Virus record (IMG/VR): IMGVR_UViG_3300031841_002868
Coordinates: 1-34,433 of that record
Length of the DNA: 34,433 bases
Direction: 5' to 3' (one strand)
Source: a virus
The notes under the pieces were generated by a model, which ran no database searches, was not told where the DNA came from, and was given only the letters and a program-made list of their open reading frames with translations. This document shows, in pieces, positions 24,298 to 30,605 of the stretch. The position numbers and the translations under genes are program-made. Each line of letters begins with the position of its first letter. Position 1 is the first letter of the stretch.

Positions 24298-26314
24298 ATT
24301 TGTACTTCCACTAGAAAGCACTTTCAATATCAACGGCGCTCCTCAAGATGGTGCCAAATTGGAGTTTTTTAACCCTGGGCTATTAACTAATAAAGACACT
24401 TATTCAGATCAAGCTCTCACCACCGCCAATACGAACCCAGTAATCGCTAACGCCTCTGGACGGTTTGGCGCTATCTGGATGAATGGCGATTATGATGTAA
24501 CCCTAAAAGACAAAAACGACGTCTTGATATGGGGGCCAGAGCGTGTTTTATCTAACGTGACAAACGATGACGCTTTCAAGCTTAACGAGGCCACTACAGC
24601 TACTATGGCCGCTGATACAGCCAAAACATACGTTGTCGGAGATGTTGTTGAAACAAAAGAATTTTCAACCGGTAACGGCGGCGGCGGAACTTACGATTGT
24701 GTAACAGTCGGAATTACTGCTAATGTAGACCTACCCAACGGACGTAATATTATTGTTTCAACGGTAGATAATACTAAGTGTTATGTGTTGAGGGTTGATG
24801 GAGATGTTAACGTCAGAGCGTTTGGAGCGACTGGCGACGGGGTGACAGATGATACCGCAAGCATACAAGCAGCTATAAACTATGCAAGTAATTTTAATAT
24901 ATACACAATACGCTTTCCAAGTGGTGAATATGCATCTACCACCTTATACGCTTTTTACCATGTGACATTAAACCCTGGGTACGCGACCGGCGGGGATAAC
25001 CGACATGGAAAAATAAAAATGCAAGGTGAGGGCGCGTTAGACATAGCATTTATGCGAACATATACACCAGCCTTTGGTTCTATTATAAACTTCGGCACAA
25101 GTGACGGACTAATAGTCTCTAGCGTATCAGAGGGGCACGGTGTTAACCCATACCCTGCTAGAAAGTTTCAATTAAGAGATATGACATTAACATCAAACAG
25201 TACTACACACGTGCTTGAAGTCGCATCTTGTCCAGAGATTAGAATTATCAATTCTTCAATCTTACAAAGAAACGCAGCGGGTAGTGGAGCCTTAATTAAA
25301 TCAGCTTGGTTTGGAAAGATTATTGACAGCATTATAATGAATGATGAAGCCACCCCAACAGGCATAGGGCTTGAGCTAGGTACAGACATTAGCGCGGGAT
25401 TGTTTGATATACGTGGATCACTAATTGACGGGTTCCAAGACAACATTACTTGGGAGGCTGGCAGTTGGGATGGTTTAAGCATAAGGGATACCGCCATCCA
25501 AAGAGCTGACCGGTACAGTATTCACACCAAAGCGGGGGATATTAATCAGCTTAATTTAAAGAACGTACACTTTGAGGGAGACAGTAGAACTAGCGATATA
25601 TTTATAGCAGGGTCAACCGTCAGAGCTTTATCAGTTAAAGATACGTTCTTTTTAGGCGGCACTACTACGACATCTTACATATCAGGCCCAGTAATAGATA
25701 TTGACACGGTGGAGACAGTCACGCTAGAGGACAACCATGTATTCAGAGGGTTTAGCGCGTTTTGTAGCATATCAGCAGTCTCTAACGGAGTTACATCTGG
25801 CCAAGCAAATAGAAACAGCTTTATCCATGATAATATCGCAGCTGTTACACCAACAATCTATTTATTTGACGGGGTTGTGCCTCACTTAGAAGATAACATC
25901 TATACCGGCGCATCGGTAGGGCTACACGAGGCTTCGACTTTCAAGCTATACGATGAGTCTGGATTGCCTAGTGTCGATGTGAGGGATAAAATCACCGGCA
26001 CTAACAGTATTTCTAAACTAGCTTTTGGGCCTGTTAGGGTTGTCACTGGAGCCTCGGGGACTTATGCTACAGCGTCCAATGGCAATAATGTTGTTTATGA
26101 CATAACTAATACAGTTGCTAGCTCATTAACCTTATCTAATATAGCGACAGCTATTGACGGGAGAGCCTATCTAATTAAAAACAACGCGGCTAGCGTCGGC
26201 GTTTTAAACGTAAGGAACAGCTCGGACTCCAGCCTAATACTGTCCTTAGCTATAGGTGAATCGTCGTGGTTTGTGTTCGACAAACACGGCGCAGCAAAAT
26301 ACATATCCATCTAA
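24290..26314 (+). CDS. Tailspike with P22-type head-binding domain and pectate-lyase-like beta-helix, 674 aa
   Basis: Residues about 1-110 match the P22 tailspike head-binding domain (MSRFVLPLESTFNINGAPQ, YSDQALTTANTNP, GDYDVTLKDKN). After a linker, NVRAFGATGDGVTDDTASIQ (about 174-193) opens a right-handed beta-helix as in P22 gp9 and pectate-lyase-fold depolymerases. The C-terminal 80 residues are a beta domain. It would bind and probably cleave a surface polysaccharide; the substrate is not predictable. It is the last late gene and is followed by a terminator. Confidence 0.85.
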   Translation: MSRFVLPLESTFNINGAPQDGAKLEFFNPGLLTNKDTYSDQALTTANTNPVIANASGRFGAIWMNGDYDVTLKDKNDVLIWGPERVLSNVTNDDAFKLNEATTATMAADTAKTYVVGDVVETKEFSTGNGGGGTYDCVTVGITANVDLPNGRNIIVSTVDNTKCYVLRVDGDVNVRAFGATGDGVTDDTASIQAAINYASNFNIYTIRFPSGEYASTTLYAFYHVTLNPGYATGGDNRHGKIKMQGEGALDIAFMRTYTPAFGSIINFGTSDGLIVSSVSEGHGVNPYPARKFQLRDMTLTSNSTTHVLEVASCPEIRIINSSILQRNAAGSGALIKSAWFGKIIDSIIMNDEATPTGIGLELGTDISAGLFDIRGSLIDGFQDNITWEAGSWDGLSIRDTAIQRADRYSIHTKAGDINQLNLKNVHFEGDSRTSDIFIAGSTVRALSVKDTFFLGGTTTTSYISGPVIDIDTVETVTLEDNHVFRGFSAFCSISAVSNGVTSGQANRNSFIHDNIAAVTPTIYLFDGVVPHLEDNIYTGASVGLHEASTFKLYDESGLPSVDVRDKITGTNSISKLAFGPVRVVTGASGTYATASNGNNVVYDITNTVASSLTLSNIATAIDGRAYLIKNNAASVGVLNVRNSSDSSLILSLAIGESSWFVFDKHGAAKYISI

Positions 26315-26335
26315 ATTAAAATCATGGCGTAAACC

Positions 26336-26357
26336 AGCCTCGTTCGCGGGGCTTTTT
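26336..26357 (+). terminator. Rho-independent terminator with UUCG loop after the tailspike
   Basis: Stem AGCCTCG/CGGGGCT (26336-26342 and 26347-26353, one G-U pair) closed by the very stable loop TTCG with a C-G closing pair, followed by TTTTT. It ends the long late transcription unit. Confidence 0.85.
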
Positions 26358-26375
26358 ATGCTTATCAAATAATCC

Positions 26376-26404
26376 TTGACTATAAATATATATTATATTA
26401 TATT
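26376..26404 (+). promoter_or_regulatory. Strong sigma70 promoter for the 26435 operon
   Basis: TTGACT (26376-26381) and TATATT (26399-26404), spacing 17. The spacer contains a ten-bp palindrome AATATATATT (26385-26394) and the region is almost all A/T, so the RHH protein encoded first may bind here and autoregulate. Autoregulation is an inference from the arrangement. Confidence 0.7.
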
Positions 26405-26434
26405 ATTACCAAGTTAATAAACAAAGGGCAAAAA

Positions 26435-26617
26435 ATGAAAAAAGATTTAGGTAGACCAAAAGAAGAAGAGCGGGAGCTGAAAACATTACAATTCTCAGTT
26501 CTTATCAAACCAAGTGTAGGAAGCGTTATAGACTCAATGGCAGGTTCTAGGGCTGATGTAATAGAAAGGCTGTTAAACGAGCATTTAGAGCGTTTAGAAT
26601 ATGATTCGAGAGGTTAA
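26435..26617 (+). CDS. Ribbon-helix-helix (CopG/Arc-type) regulator, 60 aa
   Basis: Short DNA-binding protein: strand KTLQFSVLIKPSVG (about 14-27), helix IDSMAGSRADVIERLLNEHLERL (about 29-51), the usual RHH pattern with Gly-Ser-Arg at the helix turn. The N-terminus is basic. Phage Arc and Mnt are the reference RHH repressors, and P22 carries them near the tailspike gene too. It is preceded by AAAGGG and a strong promoter. Probably a dimeric repressor, likely of its own operon. Confidence 0.7.
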   Translation: MKKDLGRPKEEERELKTLQFSVLIKPSVGSVIDSMAGSRADVIERLLNEHLERLEYDSRG

Positions 26618-26618
26618 T

Positions 26619-26738
26619 ATGAAAAAAGAACAAATCACAGGCGACGACAAATTAACAGAGGGTGAAGCGGTTATATTTTGGATTTTTATTATCGCTGCTA
26701 TTTTTGGAATATCACTACTTATTTGGAGTTTATTATGA
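26619..26738 (+). CDS. Small membrane protein, 39 aa
   Basis: ATG at 26619 behind AGAGG. The C-terminal half (about 17-38, VIFWIFIIAAIFGISLLIWSLL) is one membrane helix, so a single-pass protein. The TGA overlaps the next ATG, supporting it as an operon member. Function unknown. Confidence 0.6.
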   Translation: MKKEQITGDDKLTEGEAVIFWIFIIAAIFGISLLIWSLL

Positions 26739-27184
26739 GGACAATTCAAAGCAGAATACAGCATTGCAAAAATAGAGTTCCGATCGCAGCGCCTAAGACC
26801 GAGGAAAGCGCAAAACTTCAAGCTGATGTAGATGCATGGCTAGCGAAGGGTAACGAGATTTACGACGCTGACAAAAAAGAGGCTAATTTTAGGAACGATA
26901 TTGAAAAATCCAGAGCCTACAAAAAACGCACCAAGCCAGTATTGAACCTATCCATGTGGCGCTTTAGAGGCGAAGATACCATCCTAACCACTAAAGATAT
27001 GGTTAGAGTTTTAGAGTGCTCTAGCGATTGGGTTGTGACTGAATACACTAAAAAACACCTTATTCCAGCACCCTACAAAATCAGAGATTTAGATGGAAAG
27101 GTAAAAATAACCAAGCAAAACCACAACGCCAACTATTGGAAGTTGGGCGATTTAATTAATCACAATAAGGAGCTAGAAAAATGA
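26735..27184 (+). CDS. Hypothetical DNA-binding-like protein, 149 aa
   Basis: The ATG at 26735 is chosen over the in-frame ATG at 26678 because GGAG at 26725-26728 fits it and it makes an ATGA overlap with the small membrane protein. The middle (TTKDMVRVLECSSDWVVTEYTKKHLIPAPYKI, about 90-120) has the spacing of a MerR/AlpA-type helix-turn-helix. The rest is helical and basic. Function is unknown; excision- or regulation-type role possible. Confidence 0.5.
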   Translation: MRTIQSRIQHCKNRVPIAAPKTEESAKLQADVDAWLAKGNEIYDADKKEANFRNDIEKSRAYKKRTKPVLNLSMWRFRGEDTILTTKDMVRVLECSSDWVVTEYTKKHLIPAPYKIRDLDGKVKITKQNHNANYWKLGDLINHNKELEK

Positions 27185-27405
27185 GACAGTCAACCGAACT
27201 AAGCAACTTGGTCGCTAAACACCTACAAGGCCAAGTGCCACCCACAGTAGTTAATGAATTTAACAAGCTAATTGTAAAAATGCGTAAAGATGAATCAACT
27301 ATTGCGGATGCTGTGGATAAGTTTGAAGCTATCCACAAGCCCCAAGTTGGAGCGGTCAATCTAAACGATGAAATACTTAAAGGGAAGCTATCCTTTGAAA
27401 TTTAG
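27181..27405 (+). CDS. Hypothetical helical protein, 74 aa
   Basis: ATGA overlap with the previous gene. All-helical by eye, with one amphipathic region at about 10-55. No family recognised. It ends inside the next gene's frame region. Confidence 0.5.
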   Translation: MRQSTELSNLVAKHLQGQVPPTVVNEFNKLIVKMRKDESTIADAVDKFEAIHKPQVGAVNLNDEILKGKLSFEI

Positions 27406-27556
27406 ACTTGAATCGCTTGTAAAGGGCTACAACAAGCCTAAGAAGCACGATATTGAAAAAGATGTAGAAGTTATCGATTTAGAAGAGAAAACGCCGTCAG
27501 AGGCCGATTTTGAGCTTGCTGATGCCATGATTGAGTATTATAGGGAGGAATTATGA
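27395..27556 (+). CDS. Hypothetical protein, 53 aa, TTG start preferred
   Basis: An ATG at 27368 would give 62 aa but has no ribosome-binding site and overlaps the upstream gene by 38 bases. The TTG at 27395 has AAGGGA at good spacing and overlaps by 11 bases, so I prefer it. The protein is charged and helical with an acidic EVIDLEEKTPSEADF segment. Function unknown; start moderately uncertain. Confidence 0.45.
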   Translation: MKFRLESLVKGYNKPKKHDIEKDVEVIDLEEKTPSEADFELADAMIEYYREEL

Positions 27557-27762
27557 AAGTAACGAGTGAGGATTTGCTTTTAATTGTTTTGATTATTTGT
27601 GTGACAATTCTATTTATTTTTCCGGCGAGGGGTTTTAATCAACCAACATGCCAAAGCGAATTCAGCCAAAAGGTTAAATCAACCAGTATCGAGCATGGTC
27701 AAGATATCCCACACAAGGGAAAGCGGCCTAATCGAATAGTAATTGAATGTGAGGGTAAGTAG
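27553..27762 (+). CDS. Membrane-anchored or exported small protein, 69 aa
   Basis: Residues about 7-23 (LLLIVLIICVTILFIFP) form a strongly hydrophobic segment near the N-terminus, followed by a soluble tail with two cysteines (CQSE and ECEGK) that could pair in the periplasm. ATG overlaps the preceding stop. Not a lipoprotein by sequence. Function unknown. Confidence 0.55.
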   Translation: MKVTSEDLLLIVLIICVTILFIFPARGFNQPTCQSEFSQKVKSTSIEHGQDIPHKGKRPNRIVIECEGK

Positions 27763-27799
27763 ATGGATATTGAATTAATAGTTAGAGTTAACGGTATGT

Positions 27800-27964
27800 A
27801 TGGCAGCTGTAACTGGGGCAGCAACTACACAAGAGGCTAAAATAGTAATAAAAACAAGGGAAGATGCTGCGGAGGTTTTGGCTGATGAAATTGCCCAGCT
27901 AATAGTTCGCGAAATGAAGAAAAACGACACTCACAATGGCTACAAGGAGGATAACAAACAATGA
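27800..27964 (+). CDS. Hypothetical helical protein, 54 aa, possibly frameshifted N-terminus
   Basis: Second half (AAEVLADEIAQLIVREMK, about 23-40) is a clear helix and the TGA overlaps the next ATG in the local ATGA style. The start has little ribosome-binding signal. A separate 25-codon frame from ATG 27763 (MDIELIVRVNG then a stop at 27840) reads like the missing N-terminal strand, so a one-base indel near 27795-27800 could have broken a longer gene. Function unknown. Confidence 0.5.
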   Translation: MAAVTGAATTQEAKIVIKTREDAAEVLADEIAQLIVREMKKNDTHNGYKEDNKQ

Positions 27965-28218
27965 GCATAGAAGATGAAAAAGAGTTTGATAAGGTATTAA
28001 ATGATATTTTATTTCTAGGCCAAGGCTTCGTAAAAGATGGGAAACGCGTACCACCGGAAGATGTTTATTTGGATCGTTATGATATTCTAGTGGAGGGTAT
28101 AAAAGAGTTGATTGCAGAGTATCATGTAGACAAAGGAAAGCATTTAAATATGGACTATATGGACTTATTTATAAATCTGTACATTGACCTACAAAAACTA
28201 ATAACTAAGGAGGAATAG
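27961..28218 (+). CDS. Hypothetical acidic helical protein, 85 aa
   Basis: Behind AAGGAGG and overlapping the previous stop. Acidic, helical, no cysteines or membrane span. Contains DVYLDRYDILVEGIKELIAEYH. No family recognised. One of four small overlapping ORFans before the structured non-coding region. Confidence 0.6.
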   Translation: MSIEDEKEFDKVLNDILFLGQGFVKDGKRVPPEDVYLDRYDILVEGIKELIAEYHVDKGKHLNMDYMDLFINLYIDLQKLITKEE

Positions 28219-28221
28219 AGA

Positions 28222-28425
28222 GTGACTAAAGAGGAAAAATTAGAGGCTAGATTGATCAACTTGGAAACCGCTTTTATAGCCTATTCAACGCTAACAATAA
28301 ACCTGTTGCCGGAAGACGCTCAGCAGTCTACATATAACATGATTAATGAGTTGTTCAATAGCGCGTTAACGCTAGGCAAAGACGAAAACCAGATTGATTT
28401 TATTAAGGAGGGTATAGAAGAATGA
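28222..28425 (+). CDS. Hypothetical helical protein, 67 aa (GTG start)
   Basis: GTG at 28222, eight bases after a perfect AAGGAGG (28207-28213). All-helical and acidic. Function unknown. Confidence 0.55.
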   Translation: MTKEEKLEARLINLETAFIAYSTLTINLLPEDAQQSTYNMINELFNSALTLGKDENQIDFIKEGIEE

Positions 28426-28658
28426 GTAATGTAATAGGGTTTCCGCAAACTGATGTTGAGTATATACTCAACAGTACTGGCGAAATTGTAGAGTCAATTA
28501 TCATCGATTTATCAAGACTAAAAAGCATCGAACTAAGAAGGGATGAGTCAGACGAAGTCAGAGGCCGCATAACTGGACTGTGTATTGCTTGGCTAGCTTT
28601 AGAGAATCCAGAGGTGTTAAATTTTGATGATGAATTAAATGAGGAGGATGGAGAGTGA
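28422..28658 (+). CDS. Hypothetical acidic protein, 78 aa
   Basis: ATGA overlap and a GGAGGG ribosome-binding site. Acidic C-terminus (DDELNEEDGE). No family recognised. Confidence 0.55.
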   Translation: MSNVIGFPQTDVEYILNSTGEIVESIIIDLSRLKSIELRRDESDEVRGRITGLCIAWLALENPEVLNFDDELNEEDGE

Positions 28659-28870
28659 GTGATAATTACAGCGCAATAGTTGATTTTATAACTAAAGGAT
28701 TGAAGGATATTGACCCGTTAAGCATGCGGCAAGAAATGACAATTGCAGGCTATCTGGCTATGTTTCAGGCTCAAATAGAGGCTAGAGGTCTTAATTCTGC
28801 GATTGGACTTATTGAAAACGGGCTTAATGAACTAAACAACAACCAAGAACAGGTTGATAAAATCAAATAA
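28655..28870 (+). CDS. Hypothetical helical protein, 71 aa (GTG start)
   Basis: GTG start in a four-base overlap behind GAGGAGG. Two amphipathic helices predicted by eye; no family recognised. It is the last gene before the 638-nt non-coding region, whose first 50 nt also hold an AAAGGAG that leads to no gene. Confidence 0.55.
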   Translation: MSDNYSAIVDFITKGLKDIDPLSMRQEMTIAGYLAMFQAQIEARGLNSAIGLIENGLNELNNNQEQVDKIK

Positions 28871-28886
28871 AGGAGTAAAATAGTAA

Positions 28887-28913
28887 TTGCTGATCGTACA
28901 GCGAAGTTATAGA
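28887..28913 (+). promoter_or_regulatory. Weak candidate promoter before RNA element A
   Basis: TTGCTG (28887-28892) and TATAGA (28908-28913) with 15-bp spacing, shorter than ideal. A start near 28920 would fall at the 5' edge of element A (28922). Readthrough from the upstream operon is an equal alternative. Confidence 0.25.
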
Positions 28914-28921
28914 AAGAAAGA

Positions 28922-29042
28922 CTAGTTCACGTATTACAATTTGATTTGAAGGCTTTATAGAGAAATCCTTAGCCCTTAGTTAAAAAACCGTGAACTGGCA
29001 CTTTGGGGTACGACTGAGGGTTTCTCTGTAAGGCTTTTTTTT
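28922..29042 (+). ncRNA. Structured RNA element A: 19-bp stem with interlocking pseudoknot and T-run
   Basis: Strand 28950-28968 pairs along its full 19 bases with 29018-29036 (four G-U pairs). CTAGTTCACG (28922-28931), upstream of the stem, pairs with CGTGAACTGG (28989-28998) inside its loop (one G-U), so the two helices interlock as a pseudoknot. Eight T (29035-29042) follow the stem, so the 3' half could also act as a terminator for the upstream operon. Function unknown. Confidence 0.55.
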
Positions 29043-29060
29043 CGCCTATCAGAAAAGCAA

Positions 29061-29161
29061 TAGACTGTTTAATAGAGAGATCTAGAAAAGCTATAAAAGG
29101 CGAGTTAGCTCACGAAAGCGAAAGCTGGTAAGTGTAATAGATCTTTCCCTTAAGCAGTCTA
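29061..29161 (+). ncRNA. Structured RNA element B: 12+10-bp hairpin
   Basis: Outer helix 29061-29072 with 29150-29161 (12 bp, one G-U), a 2x2 internal loop, then inner helix 29075-29084 with 29138-29147 (10 bp, one G-U). The 53-nt apical region has a possible small hairpin (AGCTA/TAGCT). 5' and 3' ends are brought side by side. It has the same architecture as element C, three bases downstream. Confidence 0.55.
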
Positions 29162-29164
29162 AAT

Positions 29165-29268
29165 AGTGTTTATATGTGGTAGATCTGAATCATCCAGCTG
29201 GTTTGAATGTATCGTCCGGATCGGTGCAGGAGTGTCGAAACTCTTTAGATCTCCTTCATATAAACACT
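29165..29268 (+). ncRNA. Structured RNA element C: perfect 12-bp outer helix and AGATCT inner helix
   Basis: AGTGTTTATATG (29165-29176) pairs perfectly with CATATAAACACT (29257-29268). Inside, GG plus AGATCT (29181-29186) pairs with AGATCT (29247-29252) plus CC, with one bulged T. The apical region contains small hairpins including GAGT/ACTC around GTCGAA. Ends are juxtaposed as in B. Not a tRNA: no seven-bp acceptor and T-arm arrangement with a seven-base loop. Confidence 0.55.
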
Positions 29269-29343
29269 TCCTCTCAATCAGCCATTTTTAGCTAGTTTAT
29301 CGGTTAGCAAATGTTCGGCTAGTTAGTTATGTAAAACTCAAAC

Positions 29344-29403
29344 TATTAACGTAGGCACATGTTAGATCACTTGACGTTAATAATAGAAGAGAAAAACAAG
29401 TGG
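29344..29403 (+). ncRNA. H-type pseudoknot D
   Basis: Stem TATTAACGT (29344-29352) with ACGTTAATA (29374-29382) closes a 21-nt loop. The last six loop bases CACTTG (29368-29373) pair with CAAGTG (29397-29402), extendable by one G-U pair. Element E repeats the same loop length and strand order. Confidence 0.45.
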
Positions 29404-29435
29404 CACTATAAATCTCGGCGATGATCGGATGGGGC

Positions 29436-29493
29436 TAGTAGTATGCAATACTCAATATTTTGGGTAAGTGCATACTATTATCTGACGACTTAC
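29436..29493 (+). ncRNA. H-type pseudoknot E upstream of the HNH gene
   Basis: Stem TAGTAGTATGCA (29436-29447) with TGCATACTATTA (29469-29480), 12 bp with one G-U, closes a 21-nt loop. The last five loop bases GTAAG (29464-29468) pair with CTTAC (29489-29493). It ends 15 bases before the HNH start codon, so it may be part of that gene's leader and could influence its translation. Confidence 0.45.
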
Positions 29494-29508
29494 AAACAGG
29501 GCTAGATT

Positions 29509-29991
29509 ATGAAAGATATAACACAGGATTTAGTTAAAGAATTGTTTAATTATAGGTGTGGAGTTTTGTATTGGAAATCTAACCACCCCAAGAGGCCGAA
29601 TAAAAAAGCTGGATACGTAGATAAAAGAGGCTATACAAAAATCATAGTAGGAGGCAAGCATCAGTACGCTCATAGGCTTATATTTCTGTATCATGAAGGA
29701 TATTTGCCGAAATATGTAGATCATATATCTGGCAGAGATAAAGGAGATCGGATAGGTAATTTACGAGAGTGCAGCTCATCACAAAACAACTTTAACAGCA
29801 GTATGGGCGCACGTAACAAGTCAGGAGTGAAAGGGGTTCACTGGTGTAAAACCATAAAAAGATGGAGGGCGCAAATAAGAGTAAAAGGAAAACAAATAAG
29901 CGTGGGAAGCTTCTCAAGCCTGAGTGAGGCAGAAAAGGAAATGAAAAAGGCGCGACAAAGATACCATGGCGAATTTGCCAACCACGGTTAG
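29509..29991 (+). CDS. HNH homing endonuclease with AP2-type DNA-binding domain, 160 aa (second copy)
   Basis: Clear paralogue of the protein at 5543: HNH core with AHRLIFLYHEG, YVDHISGRDKGDRIGNLREC, SQNNFNS (about 54-102) and AP2-like domain SGVKGVHWCKTIKRWRAQI, ISVGSFSSLSEAEK (about 105-157). Both end YHG-x-FA-x-x-G. Likely an independent free-standing homing endonuclease inserted between the structured RNA region and the RNA-ligase-like gene. It has an AGGG ribosome-binding site. Which site it cuts is unknown. Confidence 0.85.
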   Translation: MKDITQDLVKELFNYRCGVLYWKSNHPKRPNKKAGYVDKRGYTKIIVGGKHQYAHRLIFLYHEGYLPKYVDHISGRDKGDRIGNLRECSSSQNNFNSSMGARNKSGVKGVHWCKTIKRWRAQIRVKGKQISVGSFSSLSEAEKEMKKARQRYHGEFANHG

Positions 29992-30022
29992 ACAACCTAT
30001 AACTTAATAACTGGAGAATAGA

Positions 30023-30580
30023 ATGATAAAACTTAAAACCTTATTTAAAAAAGATAGCAATCATAAAGCGACTAGCGAGATCCAATGCTTGTGGGTTGCC
30101 AATGATGGCGTGAAGGCGTATATAAAGCGGGATGGTACAGCCTGCATGATTAAAAAAGGTGTTTTATATAAGCGCTACGATGCAAAAATCAACAAAAAAA
30201 CAGGTAAAAGAAAAACGCCTCCTATTGGAGCTATAAGTTGCTGCCCTCCCGATAATGTTACTGGACATTGGCCGCACTGGGTTAAATGCGGCGAAGGGGA
30301 CAAATACCACGCTGAGGCTTTTAATTGCCTACTTGATAAGGCTGATGGAACTTATGAGTTATGCGGGCCGAAAATTAACGGGAACAACGAAAAGCTGACA
30401 ACTCATGTATTAATTAACCATAAAAGCGAGCCAATTAATCAACCGCTTGTTATTTCGTATAGCGGATTTAGTGGGTTTTTGTCCGAACTAAATCATGAGG
30501 GCGTTGTTTTTTATGGACCCAATAATGAAATGTGTAAGTTGAGGCGTGTCGACTTTGGTTTTAGTTGGCCGAACGAATAA
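30023..30580 (+). CDS. RNA ligase-like nucleotidyltransferase (DUF5565-type), 185 aa
   Basis: ATP-dependent ligase family fold: motif I K35-R-D37-G38 (IKRDGTAC) with K35 as the likely adenylated lysine, a KRYDAK segment (50-55), motif III-like GTYELCGPKING (109-120), motif IV-like HEGVVFY (158-164) and a motif V-like KLRR (172-175). The TGHWPHW and PPDNVTG segments are ones I recall from the small phage RNA ligases of the DUF5565 type. No kinase or phosphatase partner lies in the window. GGAG precedes the start. Typical role would be sealing broken RNA such as cleaved tRNA; its substrate here is unknown. Confidence 0.7.
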   Translation: MIKLKTLFKKDSNHKATSEIQCLWVANDGVKAYIKRDGTACMIKKGVLYKRYDAKINKKTGKRKTPPIGAISCCPPDNVTGHWPHWVKCGEGDKYHAEAFNCLLDKADGTYELCGPKINGNNEKLTTHVLINHKSEPINQPLVISYSGFSGFLSELNHEGVVFYGPNNEMCKLRRVDFGFSWPNE

Positions 30581-30605
30581 CCACTATTAACTAAAGGAAA
30601 ACAAT

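Larger units (their letters stand above)
28871..29508 (+). other. 638-nt non-coding region packed with RNA structure
   Basis: No convincing gene lies between the 28655 gene and the HNH gene at 29509. Five structured elements fill about 28922-29493: a long stem A with a pseudoknot, two tandem long hairpins B and C, and two H-type pseudoknots D and E. All lie on the plus strand, the direction of transcription of both flanking genes. The length is in the range of large ornate phage RNAs such as ROOL or GOLLD, but I see no sequence match that I could claim. A weak promoter (TTGCTG, 15-bp spacing, TATAGA) precedes A. Confidence 0.6.

Noticed and set aside
23874-24311. 145-aa frame on the minus strand under the gp16-like gene.
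   Set aside because: Shadow of the ejection gene; Ser/Ala/Pro-rich low-complexity translation.
29359-29424. 21-codon frame ATG 29359 to TGA 29424 in the structured block.
   Set aside because: Very short, weak ribosome-binding site, and its sequence overlaps element D, which explains the bases better.
29443-29505. 20-residue frame just before the HNH gene, possible leader peptide.
   Set aside because: Only a GGGG upstream; aromatic-rich but overlaps the 12-bp stem of E, which is a simpler explanation. It could be re-examined if ribosome profiling shows initiation there.
28871-29508. Group I or II intron, tRNA or self-cleaving ribozyme in the structured block.
   Set aside because: I find no group I core (P7 or S-type conserved strings), no group II domain V, no seven-bp acceptor with T-arm and seven-base loop, and no hammerhead CTGATGA core. 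Flanking genes are complete, so there are no split exons.
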